From Spartobacteria bacterium UBA6821 (GTDB taxonomy: Bacteria; Verrucomicrobiota; Verrucomicrobiia; Chthoniobacterales; UBA6821): DNA of 23,352 nucleotides. The stretch lies in contig DKEN01000030.1 of the NCBI GenBank assembly GCA_002452515.1, positions 1 to 23,352 on the forward strand. Direction: 5' to 3'. This document shows, one piece after another, positions 1 through 6,586 of the stretch. Position 1 is the first letter of the stretch. Every line of letters starts with the position of its first letter. Below the pieces are notes generated by a model. The model was not told where the DNA came from. It searched no databases and saw nothing but the letters and a program-made list of their open reading frames with translations. The position numbers and the translations under genes were made by a program.

Positions 1-167
1 GTGAACGCGGCGGTTTTGCCGGTGCCGGTCTGCGCGATGCCGATCAAATCGTGGCCGGCGATGATCTGCGGGATGGCCTGCGCTTGAATCGGCGTCGGCT
101 CGGTGTAACCGGCTTCTTGAACGGCTTTTAAAATTTTCGGGTCGAGACCCAGAGCACTAAATGACAT
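1..167 (-). CDS. DEAD-box RNA helicase, N-terminal 55 residues (partial)
   Basis: ATP-dependent RNA helicase that remodels RNA structure, probably of the RhlE-like group. The reading frame starts at the complement of 165-167 and runs off the left edge. The visible N-terminus carries the Q motif (residues 20-28, G-Y-T-E-P-T-P-I-Q), which reads the adenine of ATP, and motif I/Walker A (AQTGTGKT, residues 45-52). The DEAD and SAT motifs lie outside the window. It lies 80 bp downstream of infA on the same strand with no clear terminator between them, so co-transcription is plausible. Family assignment is firm; the subfamily is a guess. Confidence 0.93.
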   Translation of the reverse strand, partial: MSFSALGLDPKILKAVQEAGYTEPTPIQAQAIPQIIAGHDLIGIAQTGTGKTAAF

Positions 168-247
168 AAAAAATGAGGATAAACTTTCCAGCGCGGTTTG
201 ACACGCTGAAAGAAAAATTGGAAAAAACGGAACCGCCGGAAGAAAAA

Positions 248-463
248 TTATTTGAGCCGCCAGACGATGCGCGCCTTGTTGAGGTCGTAGGGCGACATCT
301 CCATTTTCACGCGGTCGCCCACGGTCAGGCGGACCCAGCGTTTGCGCATCTTGCCGCAAATGGTGGCGAGGACGAGGTGCTTGTTGTTGAGTTCGACGCG
401 GAACATGGTTCCGGGCAAAACGGTCGTGACGCAACCTTCGACTTCAATGTGTTCTTCTTTCAT
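248..463 (-). CDS. infA: Translation initiation factor IF-1
   Basis: IF-1 binds the A site of the 30S subunit and assists IF-2 and IF-3 in initiation. The product is 71 residues, matching the usual 71-73, and is a single S1/OB fold. Recognisable family sequence includes [19 protein letters not shown] near the start and [13 protein letters not shown] before a basic C-terminus. The frame stays open upstream to 556, but that extension has no family similarity and overlaps the preceding terminator. The ATG at the complement of 461-463 is therefore chosen. No Shine-Dalgarno sequence is visible. Neighbours are an RNA helicase and an RRM protein, giving a translation/RNA-handling group. Confidence 0.95.
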   Translation of the reverse strand: MKEEHIEVEGCVTTVLPGTMFRVELNNKHLVLATICGKMRKRWVRLTVGDRVKMEMSPYDLNKARIVWRLK

Positions 464-518
464 GCAGACAAACCGGCAACCGGAAACGGAAACGGAATTA
501 AATTTGGAATTGGGGAAT

Positions 519-554
519 AAAAAAAGGCGAGGCTCGGGTGATCCGAACCTCGCC
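519..554 (-). terminator. Rho-independent terminator after the RRM gene
   Basis: Read on the minus strand, a 12-bp stem (GGCGAGG-TTCGG pairing with CCGA-GCCTCGCC, one mismatch) with a short loop is followed by seven T. It sits 20 bases past the stop codon of the RRM gene and before infA, so infA probably has its own promoter. Confidence 0.9.
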
Positions 555-574
555 ATGAAATTTACGGAAAAATC

Positions 575-910
575 TTAGTAGCGCTCGCGACGGCCACCGC
601 CGCCACCGCCGCCACCGCCGAATTCACGACGGCCGCCGCCGCCGCCGCCGGGGGGACGTTCTTCACGCGGACGCGCCACGTTGACCGTCAACGCGCGACC
701 GTCCATGTCTTTGCCGTTCATACCTTCGATGGCTTTCTGCGCTTCGGCAGCCGAGCTCATGGTCACGAAACCAAAGCCGCGGGGGCGATTGGTCATGCGA
801 TCCATCATCAGGTTGGTTTCTGTGACCGTGCCAAATTGCGCGAACGCGTCTTGGAGGTCGTTTTCTGTGGTGTTGAAGGAAAGATTTCCAACGAACAATT
901 TGTTACTCAT
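575..910 (-). CDS. Glycine-rich RRM RNA-binding protein
   Basis: Small single-stranded RNA-binding protein of 111 residues. It has one RNA recognition motif (about residues 3-82) followed by a Gly/Arg tail. RNP2 is LFVGNL (5-10) and RNP1 is RGFGFVTM (44-51), with the aromatic residues that stack on RNA. The tail has runs of six and nine glycines separated by RREF and ends in RRERY. Such proteins in cyanobacteria and other bacteria are often cold-induced RNA chaperones; the same role here is inferred. The ATG at the complement of 908-910 is chosen because the family begins immediately before the first beta strand; a 24-residue extension upstream has no similarity. A perfect 13-base palindrome (CCCGAACTTCGGG, 956-968) lies in the leader. 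No Shine-Dalgarno sequence is seen. Confidence 0.93.
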   Translation of the reverse strand: MSNKLFVGNLSFNTTENDLQDAFAQFGTVTETNLMMDRMTNRPRGFGFVTMSSAAEAQKAIEGMNGKDMDGRALTVNVARPREERPPGGGGGGRREFGGGGGGGGGRRERY

Positions 911-1152
911 GTGATGTTTTACTGTCCGACTAACCGTAACTTTCAACAGACTGTTCCCGAACTTCGGGTCTAAAATCATCACTGAACCAAGTTCACTTGA
1001 AGATTCACCATGCCTGAAAAGAGACTAGCTATCTAACAGAACGCGTCCAGTATCACCAGGTTTTCGAAGAAAGGCCAGAAGAATCGGCAATTATCTTTGA
1101 CCCAGCTAAAAGGGCCTGGGCGCGGAAAATTGAAATTTGCCTGCATCCATTG
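911..1152. other. Intergenic stretch without a convincing gene
   Basis: Between the divergent RRM gene and the first Lys-rich cassette. Open frames here are short and show no recognisable protein. The only structures seen are the CCCGAACTTCGGG palindrome at 956-968 and a TGAAC-CAA-GTTCA inverted repeat near 982-994. Both would lie in the promoter or leader of the RRM gene. No promoter could be assigned with confidence. Confidence 0.5.
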
Positions 1153-1181
1153 TTTACATTCTGCGCTGCCATCCGCATGAT
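1153..1181 (+). promoter_or_regulatory. Promoter of Lys-rich cassette A
   Basis: TTTACA at 1153-1158 and CATGAT at 1176-1181 with 17-bp spacing. The same arrangement (TTTACA, 17 bp, CAGGAT) occurs before cassette B at 2382-2410. This duplication is the main support. Confidence 0.6.
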
Positions 1182-1193
1182 GCCGCAACCTGC

Positions 1194-1226
1194 GGAGAAA
1201 CTTTTCATTCCGCCGGTCAGTCAACC
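1194..1226 (+). repeat. Conserved leader element, copy A
   Basis: 33 bases starting GGAGAAACTTTTCAT and ending CAGTCAACC. It differs from copy B (2423-2454) by one deleted T and two substitutions. It lies in the presumed 5' leader, 18 bases before the small ORF. It may be a regulatory RNA element or a remnant of cassette duplication. Confidence 0.8.
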
Positions 1227-1244
1227 CGTAGATAAAAATAAACT

Positions 1245-1322
1245 ATGGCCACTAAATCCAAAGCCAAGAAGCCCGCGACGAAACCTGCTCCCAAGAAAAA
1301 GGTAGCCGCCAAGAAGAAGTAA
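1245..1322 (+). CDS. Tiny Lys/Ala-rich basic protein A (25 aa)
   Basis: A 25-residue protein, MATKSKAKKPATKPAP followed by a KKK-rich end, made almost entirely of Lys, Ala, Pro and Thr. The composition recalls histone H1-type tails and suggests nucleic-acid binding, but there is no fold to assign. The gene is supported by its setting: promoter-like boxes upstream, a terminator 14 bases past the stop, and a paralogous cassette at 2382-2657 with the same leader and the same codons for the final GKKK/AKKK-stop. There is no Shine-Dalgarno sequence; an A-rich stretch precedes the ATG. In-frame upstream ATGs are excluded by a TAG in the leader. Confidence 0.65.
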   Translation: MATKSKAKKPATKPAPKKKVAAKKK

Positions 1323-1336
1323 TCGCCGGCTTAATG

Positions 1337-1376
1337 CTGTCTCCTTTGGTGTCGCATCAGAGGAGACAGATTTTTT
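1337..1376 (+). terminator. Rho-independent terminator of cassette A
   Basis: Perfect 9-bp stem CTGTCTCCT / AGGAGACAG around a 15-base loop, followed by A and six T. The stem sequence is shared with the terminator of cassette B (2617-2657). It ends only four bases before the ATG of the next gene, so it could also act as an attenuator for that gene. Confidence 0.85.
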
Positions 1377-1380
1377 ACTC

Positions 1381-1620
1381 ATGAAACTTTGCCAGGGCCA
1401 GACTTGGAAACAAGGGCAGCAATTTATCCGCATCGTGCGGCTCGAACGCCTCGAGGTGGAATATAAATCCATGACCAGCCTCACGACGAAAGAAGGCCCC
1501 GTGCAGGTCACCAGCAAAAAAGATTTTTGCCGCCTGCTCAAGGGCGCGCAGCTTTTATCGCCGGAAAAAAAAGCGGCCCGCGCACCCACCGCCGCCCGCT
1601 CCGGGCCACCGGCCAAGTGA
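1381..1620 (+). CDS. Conserved small hypothetical protein (79 aa)
   Basis: Function unknown. The product is basic. Its core (residues 3-60) contains GQTWKQGQQFIRIVRLERL and, later, the segment SKKDFCRLLKGAQLL. I recall similar short proteins as annotated hypotheticals in Verrucomicrobiota genomes, but could not check. The C-terminal 20 residues are Ala/Pro/Lys-rich and look disordered. Codon use matches the adjacent DnaJ gene. The ATG lies just after the T-run of the cassette A terminator, so there is no room for a normal leader; expression by read-through or a leaderless message is possible. The DnaJ-like gene follows after nine bases, suggesting an operon. Confidence 0.7.
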   Translation: MKLCQGQTWKQGQQFIRIVRLERLEVEYKSMTSLTTKEGPVQVTSKKDFCRLLKGAQLLSPEKKAARAPTAARSGPPAK

Positions 1621-1629
1621 TTTTGGAAA

Positions 1630-2367
1630 TTGGACCCGGCTGAATCCAATCACTACGCCGCGCTGGGCTTGGACCGTAATTGCACCCTCGCGCAGATCCG
1701 CGCCGCTTACCGTGTGCTGGCCAAACAGCATCATCCCGATTTAAACCAAAGCTCGGACACGGCCACCGCCCGGACGCGAACGCTAAATGCCGCGTATGAA
1801 ATTTTAAGCGACCCCGACCGGCGGGCAGCTTATGATCGCGAGTTTGCCGCGCCAAAAATATCTCCCGCAAAAAATCGCGCGGTAAAAATCGCGCGCAATC
1901 TTTCACAGGACGTGCCGCTACCGCTGGAAGATTTTTTGCGCGGTGCGCGACGCGAAGTGCGCATCAACGATCCGGCCAATCCGAACGGCGCGGAGATTTA
2001 CGAATTGGTCATTCCACCGGAGACGCCGCCCGGCACCCGTTTTCGTTTGCCGCGCAGCGAACCCTTCGCCGGCGGCTTTGTGCAACTGCGCGTCAAACCG
2101 GCTCCGAATTTCCGCTTTAAAACGCGCGGCTCCGATTTGCGCTGTGATTTAAAAATCAAAACGGAACGCGCGGCGCACGGCGGCGTGGAAATGATTCGCG
2201 GGCTGGCCGGCGGCATGGTGCGCGTGCCGATTCCGCGCGGCGTGGGCCGCAACGAAATCATTCGCATCGGCGGCGAGGGCTTGCCGAAACCGCGCGGTGG
2301 CCGGGGCGATTTGCTGGTGCGCATCACCTATCGCGTCGAAATCCGCCTCGCGCGCGGCGGCAAATAA
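1630..2367 (+). CDS. DnaJ-class co-chaperone without zinc finger (CbpA-like)
   Basis: Hsp40 co-chaperone that stimulates DnaK ATPase and delivers substrate. At 245 residues it has an N-terminal J domain (about 7-70) with the essential HPD tripeptide at 35-37. A short linker leads to a C-terminal DnaJ substrate-binding region (about 95-235). The Cys-rich zinc-finger repeats of true DnaJ are absent, as in CbpA/DjlA-type proteins, and the protein is shorter than CbpA (about 300). The start is TTG at 1630, nine bases after the preceding stop; the J domain begins almost at once and no ATG fits. It probably forms an operon with the 79-residue protein. Confidence 0.9.
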   Translation: MDPAESNHYAALGLDRNCTLAQIRAAYRVLAKQHHPDLNQSSDTATARTRTLNAAYEILSDPDRRAAYDREFAAPKISPAKNRAVKIARNLSQDVPLPLEDFLRGARREVRINDPANPNGAEIYELVIPPETPPGTRFRLPRSEPFAGGFVQLRVKPAPNFRFKTRGSDLRCDLKIKTERAAHGGVEMIRGLAGGMVRVPIPRGVGRNEIIRIGGEGLPKPRGGRGDLLVRITYRVEIRLARGGK

Positions 2368-2381
2368 TTTCGCGTCCATCA

Positions 2382-2410
2382 TTTACATTCATCCGGCAGA
2401 TAAGCAGGAT
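2382..2410 (+). promoter_or_regulatory. Promoter of Lys-rich cassette B
   Basis: TTTACA at 2382-2387 and CAGGAT at 2405-2410, spacing 17 bp, matching the boxes and spacing of cassette A. It lies immediately downstream of the DnaJ-like gene. Confidence 0.6.
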
Positions 2411-2422
2411 AGGATTGCCGCC

Positions 2423-2454
2423 GGAGAAACTTTCATGCCGCCGGCCAGTCAACC
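2423..2454 (+). repeat. Conserved leader element, copy B
   Basis: 32 bases starting GGAGAAACTTTCAT and ending CAGTCAACC, about 30 of 33 aligned positions identical to copy A (1194-1226). An ATG inside it (2434) is in frame with the small protein; in copy A the matching codon is ATT. Confidence 0.8.
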
Positions 2455-2476
2455 GCAGCAAAAAAATAAAAAAGTT

Positions 2477-2602
2477 ATGGGCGATAAATCCCCGAAAGCC
2501 AACCAGAAGAAGTCCGGCCAGAAACAATCCAAAACCAGCAGCGCCAGCGCCAAGAAAAACGCCGCCGTCGCCGCCAAGTCGGCCGCCGGCAAGAAGAAGT
2601 AA
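2477..2602 (+). CDS. Tiny Lys/Ser/Ala-rich basic protein B (41 aa)
   Basis: A 41-residue, low-complexity basic protein starting MGDKSPKANQKKSGQ and ending AAGKKK. It is the partner of the 25-residue protein at 1245: composition, the final KKK-stop, the leader element, the promoter spacing and the terminator all match, while the middle of the protein differs. Nucleic-acid binding is inferred from charge only. The ATG at 2477 is preferred because it aligns with the only possible start in cassette A. An in-frame ATG at 2434 would give 56 residues but falls inside the conserved leader element. Confidence 0.7.
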   Translation: MGDKSPKANQKKSGQKQSKTSSASAKKNAAVAAKSAAGKKK

Positions 2603-2616
2603 TCGGCTGTTAATGA

Positions 2617-2657
2617 CTGTCTCTCCTGAGGCAAAATCAGGGGAGACAGATTTCTTT
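2617..2657 (+). terminator. Rho-independent terminator of cassette B
   Basis: A 13-bp stem (CTGTCTCTCCTGA with TCAGGGGAGACAG, one T-G wobble), a seven-base loop, then ATTTCTTT. The outer stem is the same sequence as the cassette A terminator. Confidence 0.85.
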
Positions 2658-2711
2658 GCCCGTTTTCCGTCCGTATTGCGAGTAGGCCAGCTCTCCGGCT
2701 ATTATCGCTTC

Positions 2712-3293
2712 ATGGAAAAGAACCGGCTCGAGGCCTTCAGTGATGGCGTCATCGCCATCATCATCACCATCATGGTGCTGGAACTGAAGGTTCCCACGCA
2801 TGATGGATGGGAGGGACTGAGGCCGGTGCTACCTGTGCTGTGCAGCTATGTGTTGAGCTTCATCTATGTCGGAATCTACTGGAATAATCATCATCACCTG
2901 TTCCAGATCACCAAAAGTGTCAGTGGCGGCATTCTCTGGGCGAATCTCCACCTGCTCTTCTGGCTCTCCCTTTTCCCCTTCACGACGGCCTGGATGGGGG
3001 AAAACCACTTGGCCAAGCTTCCCACCGCAGTCTACGGCTTTGTCCTGCTGATGGCAGCCCTTGCCTACTACATTCTCCAGAATCGCATCATTGCCCAAGA
3101 GGGAAGGGATTCCCATCTTGCCAAGGCCGTGGGTGTTGACTGGAAGGGAAAACTCTCCCCTGTGTTTTATCTGCTTGCCATCCCGCTGGCGTTTGTGAAC
3201 CCGCTGATTTCAAGCGGGCTCTACATCGTTGTCGCGCTGATCTGGCTCGTTCCCGACCCGAGGATTGAGCGTGAGTTGGTGAAAGAGGAGTAG
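2712..3293 (+). CDS. TMEM175-family (DUF1211) potassium channel-like protein
   Basis: Integral membrane protein of 193 residues with about six hydrophobic segments. Bacterial members of this family form tetrameric potassium-conducting channels. The family signature R-x3-FSDG is present as R5, F9-S10-D11, followed by the pore-lining helix AIIITIMVLEL. The conserved segment IYWNNHHHLF lies at the end of TM3, as expected. The length fits single-repeat bacterial members. The frame is open upstream to 2415, but that part overlaps the Lys-rich gene out of frame and is not homologous; the ATG at 2712 matches the family start. It converges with slyD, with a 21-bp gap. Confidence 0.88.
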   Translation: MEKNRLEAFSDGVIAIIITIMVLELKVPTHDGWEGLRPVLPVLCSYVLSFIYVGIYWNNHHHLFQITKSVSGGILWANLHLLFWLSLFPFTTAWMGENHLAKLPTAVYGFVLLMAALAYYILQNRIIAQEGRDSHLAKAVGVDWKGKLSPVFYLLAIPLAFVNPLISSGLYIVVALIWLVPDPRIERELVKEE

Positions 3294-3314
3294 GGCTTTT
3301 TCTAAAAAAAGTTT

Positions 3315-3797
3315 CTAATGATGGTGCCCGCCCGGACCATGGACATGGCCGTGGTCGCGTTCTTCATCGGTAGCGGGGCGGACGTCACGGATAGAGATAT
3401 CGAAATGGAGCGTCATCCCGGCCAGCGGATGATTGCCGTCGATAGTCACTTCGTTGCCGACAATCTTGGTGATGATGACGGTCTGCTCGCCAAATTCACC
3501 CTCGGTATGCAACTGCATTCCTTCCTCAAGTTCCTCACCGCCTTCGATCTGATCGGCTGGGACGACTGAAATATTCTCGGGATCGTGTACACCGTAACCA
3601 TCCTCAGGGGGGAGGCTGATCTTGAAGGAATCCCCGGCCTTTTTTCCCTCCATCGCCTTTTCGAGGCCTGGAACGATCTGTCCTTCGCCCTGAATGTAGG
3701 CTAGAGGTTCGCTGCCAACAGAGGAGTCGATGATGTCCTTGTCGTCGTCGGTGAGGGTGTAATCAAAAACAACAACGGAGCCAGGGGTGATTTGCAT
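3315..3797 (-). CDS. slyD: SlyD-type FKBP peptidyl-prolyl isomerase
   Basis: Cytoplasmic prolyl isomerase and metallochaperone of 160 residues. The FKBP domain is split as usual for SlyD: the N-terminal part contains VVFDYTLTDDD and the EGQIVPGLEKAMEGKKAGD core (38-56). An insert-in-flap domain occupies about residues 76-120, after which the FKBP fold closes with HPLAGMTLHFDISI. The C-terminus is a His-rich tail (DHGHVHGPGGHHH), the nickel/zinc-binding region of SlyD, though shorter and without the Cys residues of the E. coli tail. The ATG at the complement of 3795-3797 fits the family. The upstream region is shared with the divergent PEP-CTERM gene. Confidence 0.93.
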   Translation of the reverse strand: MQITPGSVVVFDYTLTDDDKDIIDSSVGSEPLAYIQGEGQIVPGLEKAMEGKKAGDSFKISLPPEDGYGVHDPENISVVPADQIEGGEELEEGMQLHTEGEFGEQTVIITKIVGNEVTIDGNHPLAGMTLHFDISIRDVRPATDEERDHGHVHGPGGHHH

Positions 3798-3943
3798 AAG
3801 AAGGGTGGTGTGGATGCGGGAGTTTCCGCGTCCGGCACGGTAAACAGGTGGGGAAGGATTGCCAGCGCAAAACGAGGGTGGTGAACCAGAGAGGGGAATT
3901 TGTTAAACTCTGCTAAAGACTAAGGTGGGGCAGTATTTTGTTA

Positions 3944-3972
3944 TTGAATCCGCGCCGGGATTGAGGGATAAA
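3944..3972 (+). promoter_or_regulatory. Candidate promoter of the first PEP-CTERM gene
   Basis: TTGAAT at 3944-3949 and GATAAA at 3967-3972, 17 bp apart, 59 bases before the ATG. Prediction from consensus only. Confidence 0.45.
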
Positions 3973-4031
3973 GCTTCGAAAGGCTTTCACTCCCAGATGA
4001 ACGAAACTCAACATTCAAACCGCGCGCTATC

Positions 4032-5717
4032 ATGAAAACTTCACCGCTGATTATTGGTATTTTTAGTTGTGTGTTTCTAACAGTTGCTTCTTTGAAGGCT
4101 GTTACACTCGATTTTACAAATGTTATAAATCAAGGTAATTTGAGCGATTATTACGTATATTTTCAGCAAGGGTCAGCTACTGAAGATGCTAATTTAGAGG
4201 TTACTTATACACTGACGAATGGTGTAACTAATAGTTTTAATTTTAATACGAGTGATCCAACTGATCAGTCGATTCTCACGACCAACCAGATAGATTTGGC
4301 AAGCATTCAAAGTATCACCGTCGATTCTTTGACAGCAGGCAGGCTGTTTGTGAGCTATGGAGAGCTTGGGGCTGGCATCACATATACCAATGCGACATAC
4401 ACAAATTTCAGTGGTCCTTCGCGAGTTGCGGGTTCACCCGGCAGCACGAACCCCTATCAATTCTACGAGGGAAATGCGACTGCCGGTGCAGGAAATTTTG
4501 ACACTACATATATTGACGCTGTTTCATTCGGCTATGCCTTGAGTAATAATAACACTAGTCAATACATCGGGGCGACGAATTTTAATGCTCAATATTACAG
4601 GAATCAATTGGGAGGAATCGTGAGTTCCCAAGCATTTGTTACAAACTCTAGTGGTAATTTGGTGAGCATTTTGGGTAACGGCAATATAACAACGCCATTG
4701 CAGTTTCCTTCTTATTCCAGCTACCTGACTCAACTTGCCTCGAATAATACCACTGTCCTGATCGGCTATACGTCGAATGCAGCTGTGGCTTCCTCTGGCC
4801 GCGCCTCTGTCCAAAAACAGTATGGTGTTGAAAGTTATAGTGTTAATGGTGTTACTTACAGCGGTGCCGGTGTAACAATGGCTGTTTGGTCTTCATTTGA
4901 CGGGAGTGTTGCAACAAACAGCAGTACGTTAAGTAACGCATCTAGTAATTTTGCATTTGGTACTAATAGCAGCGGTGTGACGAACACTCAGGCTCTGATC
5001 CTGACAAATGGAAGCGTACAGATCGTTTATTGGGGTGGCACCAATAGTAGTGGTTCTAACTCTCCATACACCCCGACGAATGTTTATATCAATACGACAA
5101 ACAACCTATATACTAATTTGGCCGTGATGGAGCAGGCGTATTCAAATTCAACGTTATCAACCATCATACGCCAGTCGCCACAGGGAACGAATGGCGCGCT
5201 ATCAACCCCGGGTTATTCCTATAATATAGCCTATTCGAATTTTATCACGACATTCAGTGCCATCCCCGGCATAGCTGCTGGCAATGCCTTAGAGCAGGGA
5301 GTTCTCTATGTGAATGATTTCAATGCCTCGATCAATTTGGGTCTGGCAGGTTCGACGAATGTCGATACCAATACCGGTGTTGCCTATCAGAATGAATATT
5401 CCTCAATGTGGTGGGGATCATTAACTGCTCCCTCTTACGGTGTCGTTCAGACGAATTCCTCGAATTATGACAACTATGGAGCTTATATTGCCCTGATATC
5501 TGCCAGCAACACCTATGGTAACTCCTACTCAGATCGGTTTACCGGTGTAACAAATATTTTAAATGATTTTAGTGGTAGCGATACGCTCACAGCTTATGTA
5601 GGGGGTACCCTTTTAGACACGACTGCGATTCCCGAGCCTTCTTATACGGTTTCATTACTTCTCTTTCTCACGGGATTTGCTGCCTTCAAAGGATTTCAGC
5701 GTCGGAAAAAAGCGTAA
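4032..5717 (+). CDS. PEP-CTERM sorting domain protein (561 aa, function unknown)
   Basis: Exported, probably envelope-anchored or released protein. An N-terminal signal peptide (Lys at 2, hydrophobic core to about residue 20, likely cleavage after SLKA) leads a 500-residue region very rich in Asn, Ser, Thr, Gly and Tyr. No known catalytic domain is recognised there. The C-terminus is a classic PEP-CTERM tail: PEP at 534-536, a hydrophobic helix and a basic end (QRRKKA). In known systems such tails are processed by an exosortase; none is encoded in this window. The gene is more A/T-rich than its neighbours, as expected from its Asn/Thr content. It appears monocistronic; no terminator was found after it. 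Confidence 0.9.
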   Translation: MKTSPLIIGIFSCVFLTVASLKAVTLDFTNVINQGNLSDYYVYFQQGSATEDANLEVTYTLTNGVTNSFNFNTSDPTDQSILTTNQIDLASIQSITVDSLTAGRLFVSYGELGAGITYTNATYTNFSGPSRVAGSPGSTNPYQFYEGNATAGAGNFDTTYIDAVSFGYALSNNNTSQYIGATNFNAQYYRNQLGGIVSSQAFVTNSSGNLVSILGNGNITTPLQFPSYSSYLTQLASNNTTVLIGYTSNAAVASSGRASVQKQYGVESYSVNGVTYSGAGVTMAVWSSFDGSVATNSSTLSNASSNFAFGTNSSGVTNTQALILTNGSVQIVYWGGTNSSGSNSPYTPTNVYINTTNNLYTNLAVMEQAYSNSTLSTIIRQSPQGTNGALSTPGYSYNIAYSNFITTFSAIPGIAAGNALEQGVLYVNDFNASINLGLAGSTNVDTNTGVAYQNEYSSMWWGSLTAPSYGVVQTNSSNYDNYGAYIALISASNTYGNSYSDRFTGVTNILNDFSGSDTLTAYVGGTLLDTTAIPEPSYTVSLLLFLTGFAAFKGFQRRKKA

Positions 5718-5784
5718 TCTCGTGTCATTTTCGGTCGCGATTGGCTTGGCGGCGTCTTCCCCGCTGTTCTAAAGTCACGCTATT

Positions 5785-6585
5785 GTGGCTACCCATCTTA
5801 CCTCCCTCGACTCTGCACAGACCGCTTCGGCTGATCAGTTCAACCGGCAGAGTGACCGTTACGGGAAGACGCATATCCTTGCCGACACAAGTGATGTGGT
5901 CGGAGCGCTGACGGGGATCGTTCCTGCTCCCGGTGCGCGCGCGCTTGATGTGGCGACGGGCGGAGGTCATACGGCTCTGTGCCTAGCCCGTGCAGGATGG
6001 AACGTCACGGCAGGAGACATTTCCGAACGGATGTTGGAGAATACCACGAAACTTCTGGCTGAGGAGGGGCTGACGCTGGAAACAAGTCTCTTTCCCGCAG
6101 ATGAGATCCCGTTTCCCGATGCCTCCTTCGATTTGGTGACTGTCCGGGTCGCCTCGCATCATTTCAGCTCGCCGGAGCGATTCATTTCCGAAGTAGTGAG
6201 GGTTCTCAAGCCTGATGGTTATTTTCTGCTGATCGACGGGACGGTGCCGGACAATGATCCCGAGACTGAGGTCTGGTTGCACAAAGTAGAAAAATTGCGT
6301 GATCCGAGCCATGGGCGATTCCTTTCCCGTGCTGCGTGGGAGGGATTGATCATGTCACACGGACTCACAGTTCTCTCGAGTACACTCCACGAAAAGAAGC
6401 AACCCGATCTGAACTGGTATTTCGAGACGGCGGCAACGACACCTCAGAACAGGGCACTCGTCCTCGAGGCGGTGACCGCCATTCCACCCTCTGTGCGATC
6501 TGCGCTGCGCCTGTGTGAAGAGGAGGGCAAGGTTGTCTGGTGGTGGCCGATACTGCATGTACTGGCCCGCAAATCCGCTTACTGA
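5785..6585 (+). CDS. Class I SAM-dependent methyltransferase (UbiE-like)
   Basis: SAM-binding methyltransferase of 266 residues with a Rossmann-like core. Motif I is LDVATGGGH (about 54-62), motif II an acidic AGDIS, and a later DLVTVRVASHHF and L-K-P-D-G-Y motif follow; all are typical of the Methyltransf_11/UbiE group. The substrate cannot be read from sequence. The start is GTG at 5785; the first conserved segment follows at about residue 17 and no ATG is available. The stop codon is one base before the ATG of the deoxyribosyltransferase gene, so the two are probably translationally coupled. Confidence 0.88.
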   Translation: MATHLTSLDSAQTASADQFNRQSDRYGKTHILADTSDVVGALTGIVPAPGARALDVATGGGHTALCLARAGWNVTAGDISERMLENTTKLLAEEGLTLETSLFPADEIPFPDASFDLVTVRVASHHFSSPERFISEVVRVLKPDGYFLLIDGTVPDNDPETEVWLHKVEKLRDPSHGRFLSRAAWEGLIMSHGLTVLSSTLHEKKQPDLNWYFETAATTPQNRALVLEAVTAIPPSVRSALRLCEEEGKVVWWWPILHVLARKSAY

Positions 6586-6586
6586 G

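Noticed and set aside
248..556. 102-residue version of IF-1
   Set aside because: The extra N-terminus overlaps the RRM terminator and is not present in IF-1 proteins.
982..994. TGAAC-CAA-GTTCA as a LexA box
   Set aside because: The half-site order is reversed relative to GAAC/GTTC SOS boxes as I know them, and no SOS gene is adjacent.
2286..2296. ACCGCGCGGT, resembling the NemR-type operator core
   Set aside because: It lies inside the DnaJ-like coding sequence in GC-rich DNA, lacks the outer AG/CT bases and has no promoter around it; probably chance.
2415..2711. Upstream extension of the TMEM175 frame to 292 residues
   Set aside because: It overlaps the Lys-rich gene and its terminator in another frame and has a low-complexity sequence; the family starts at MEKNRLEAFSD.
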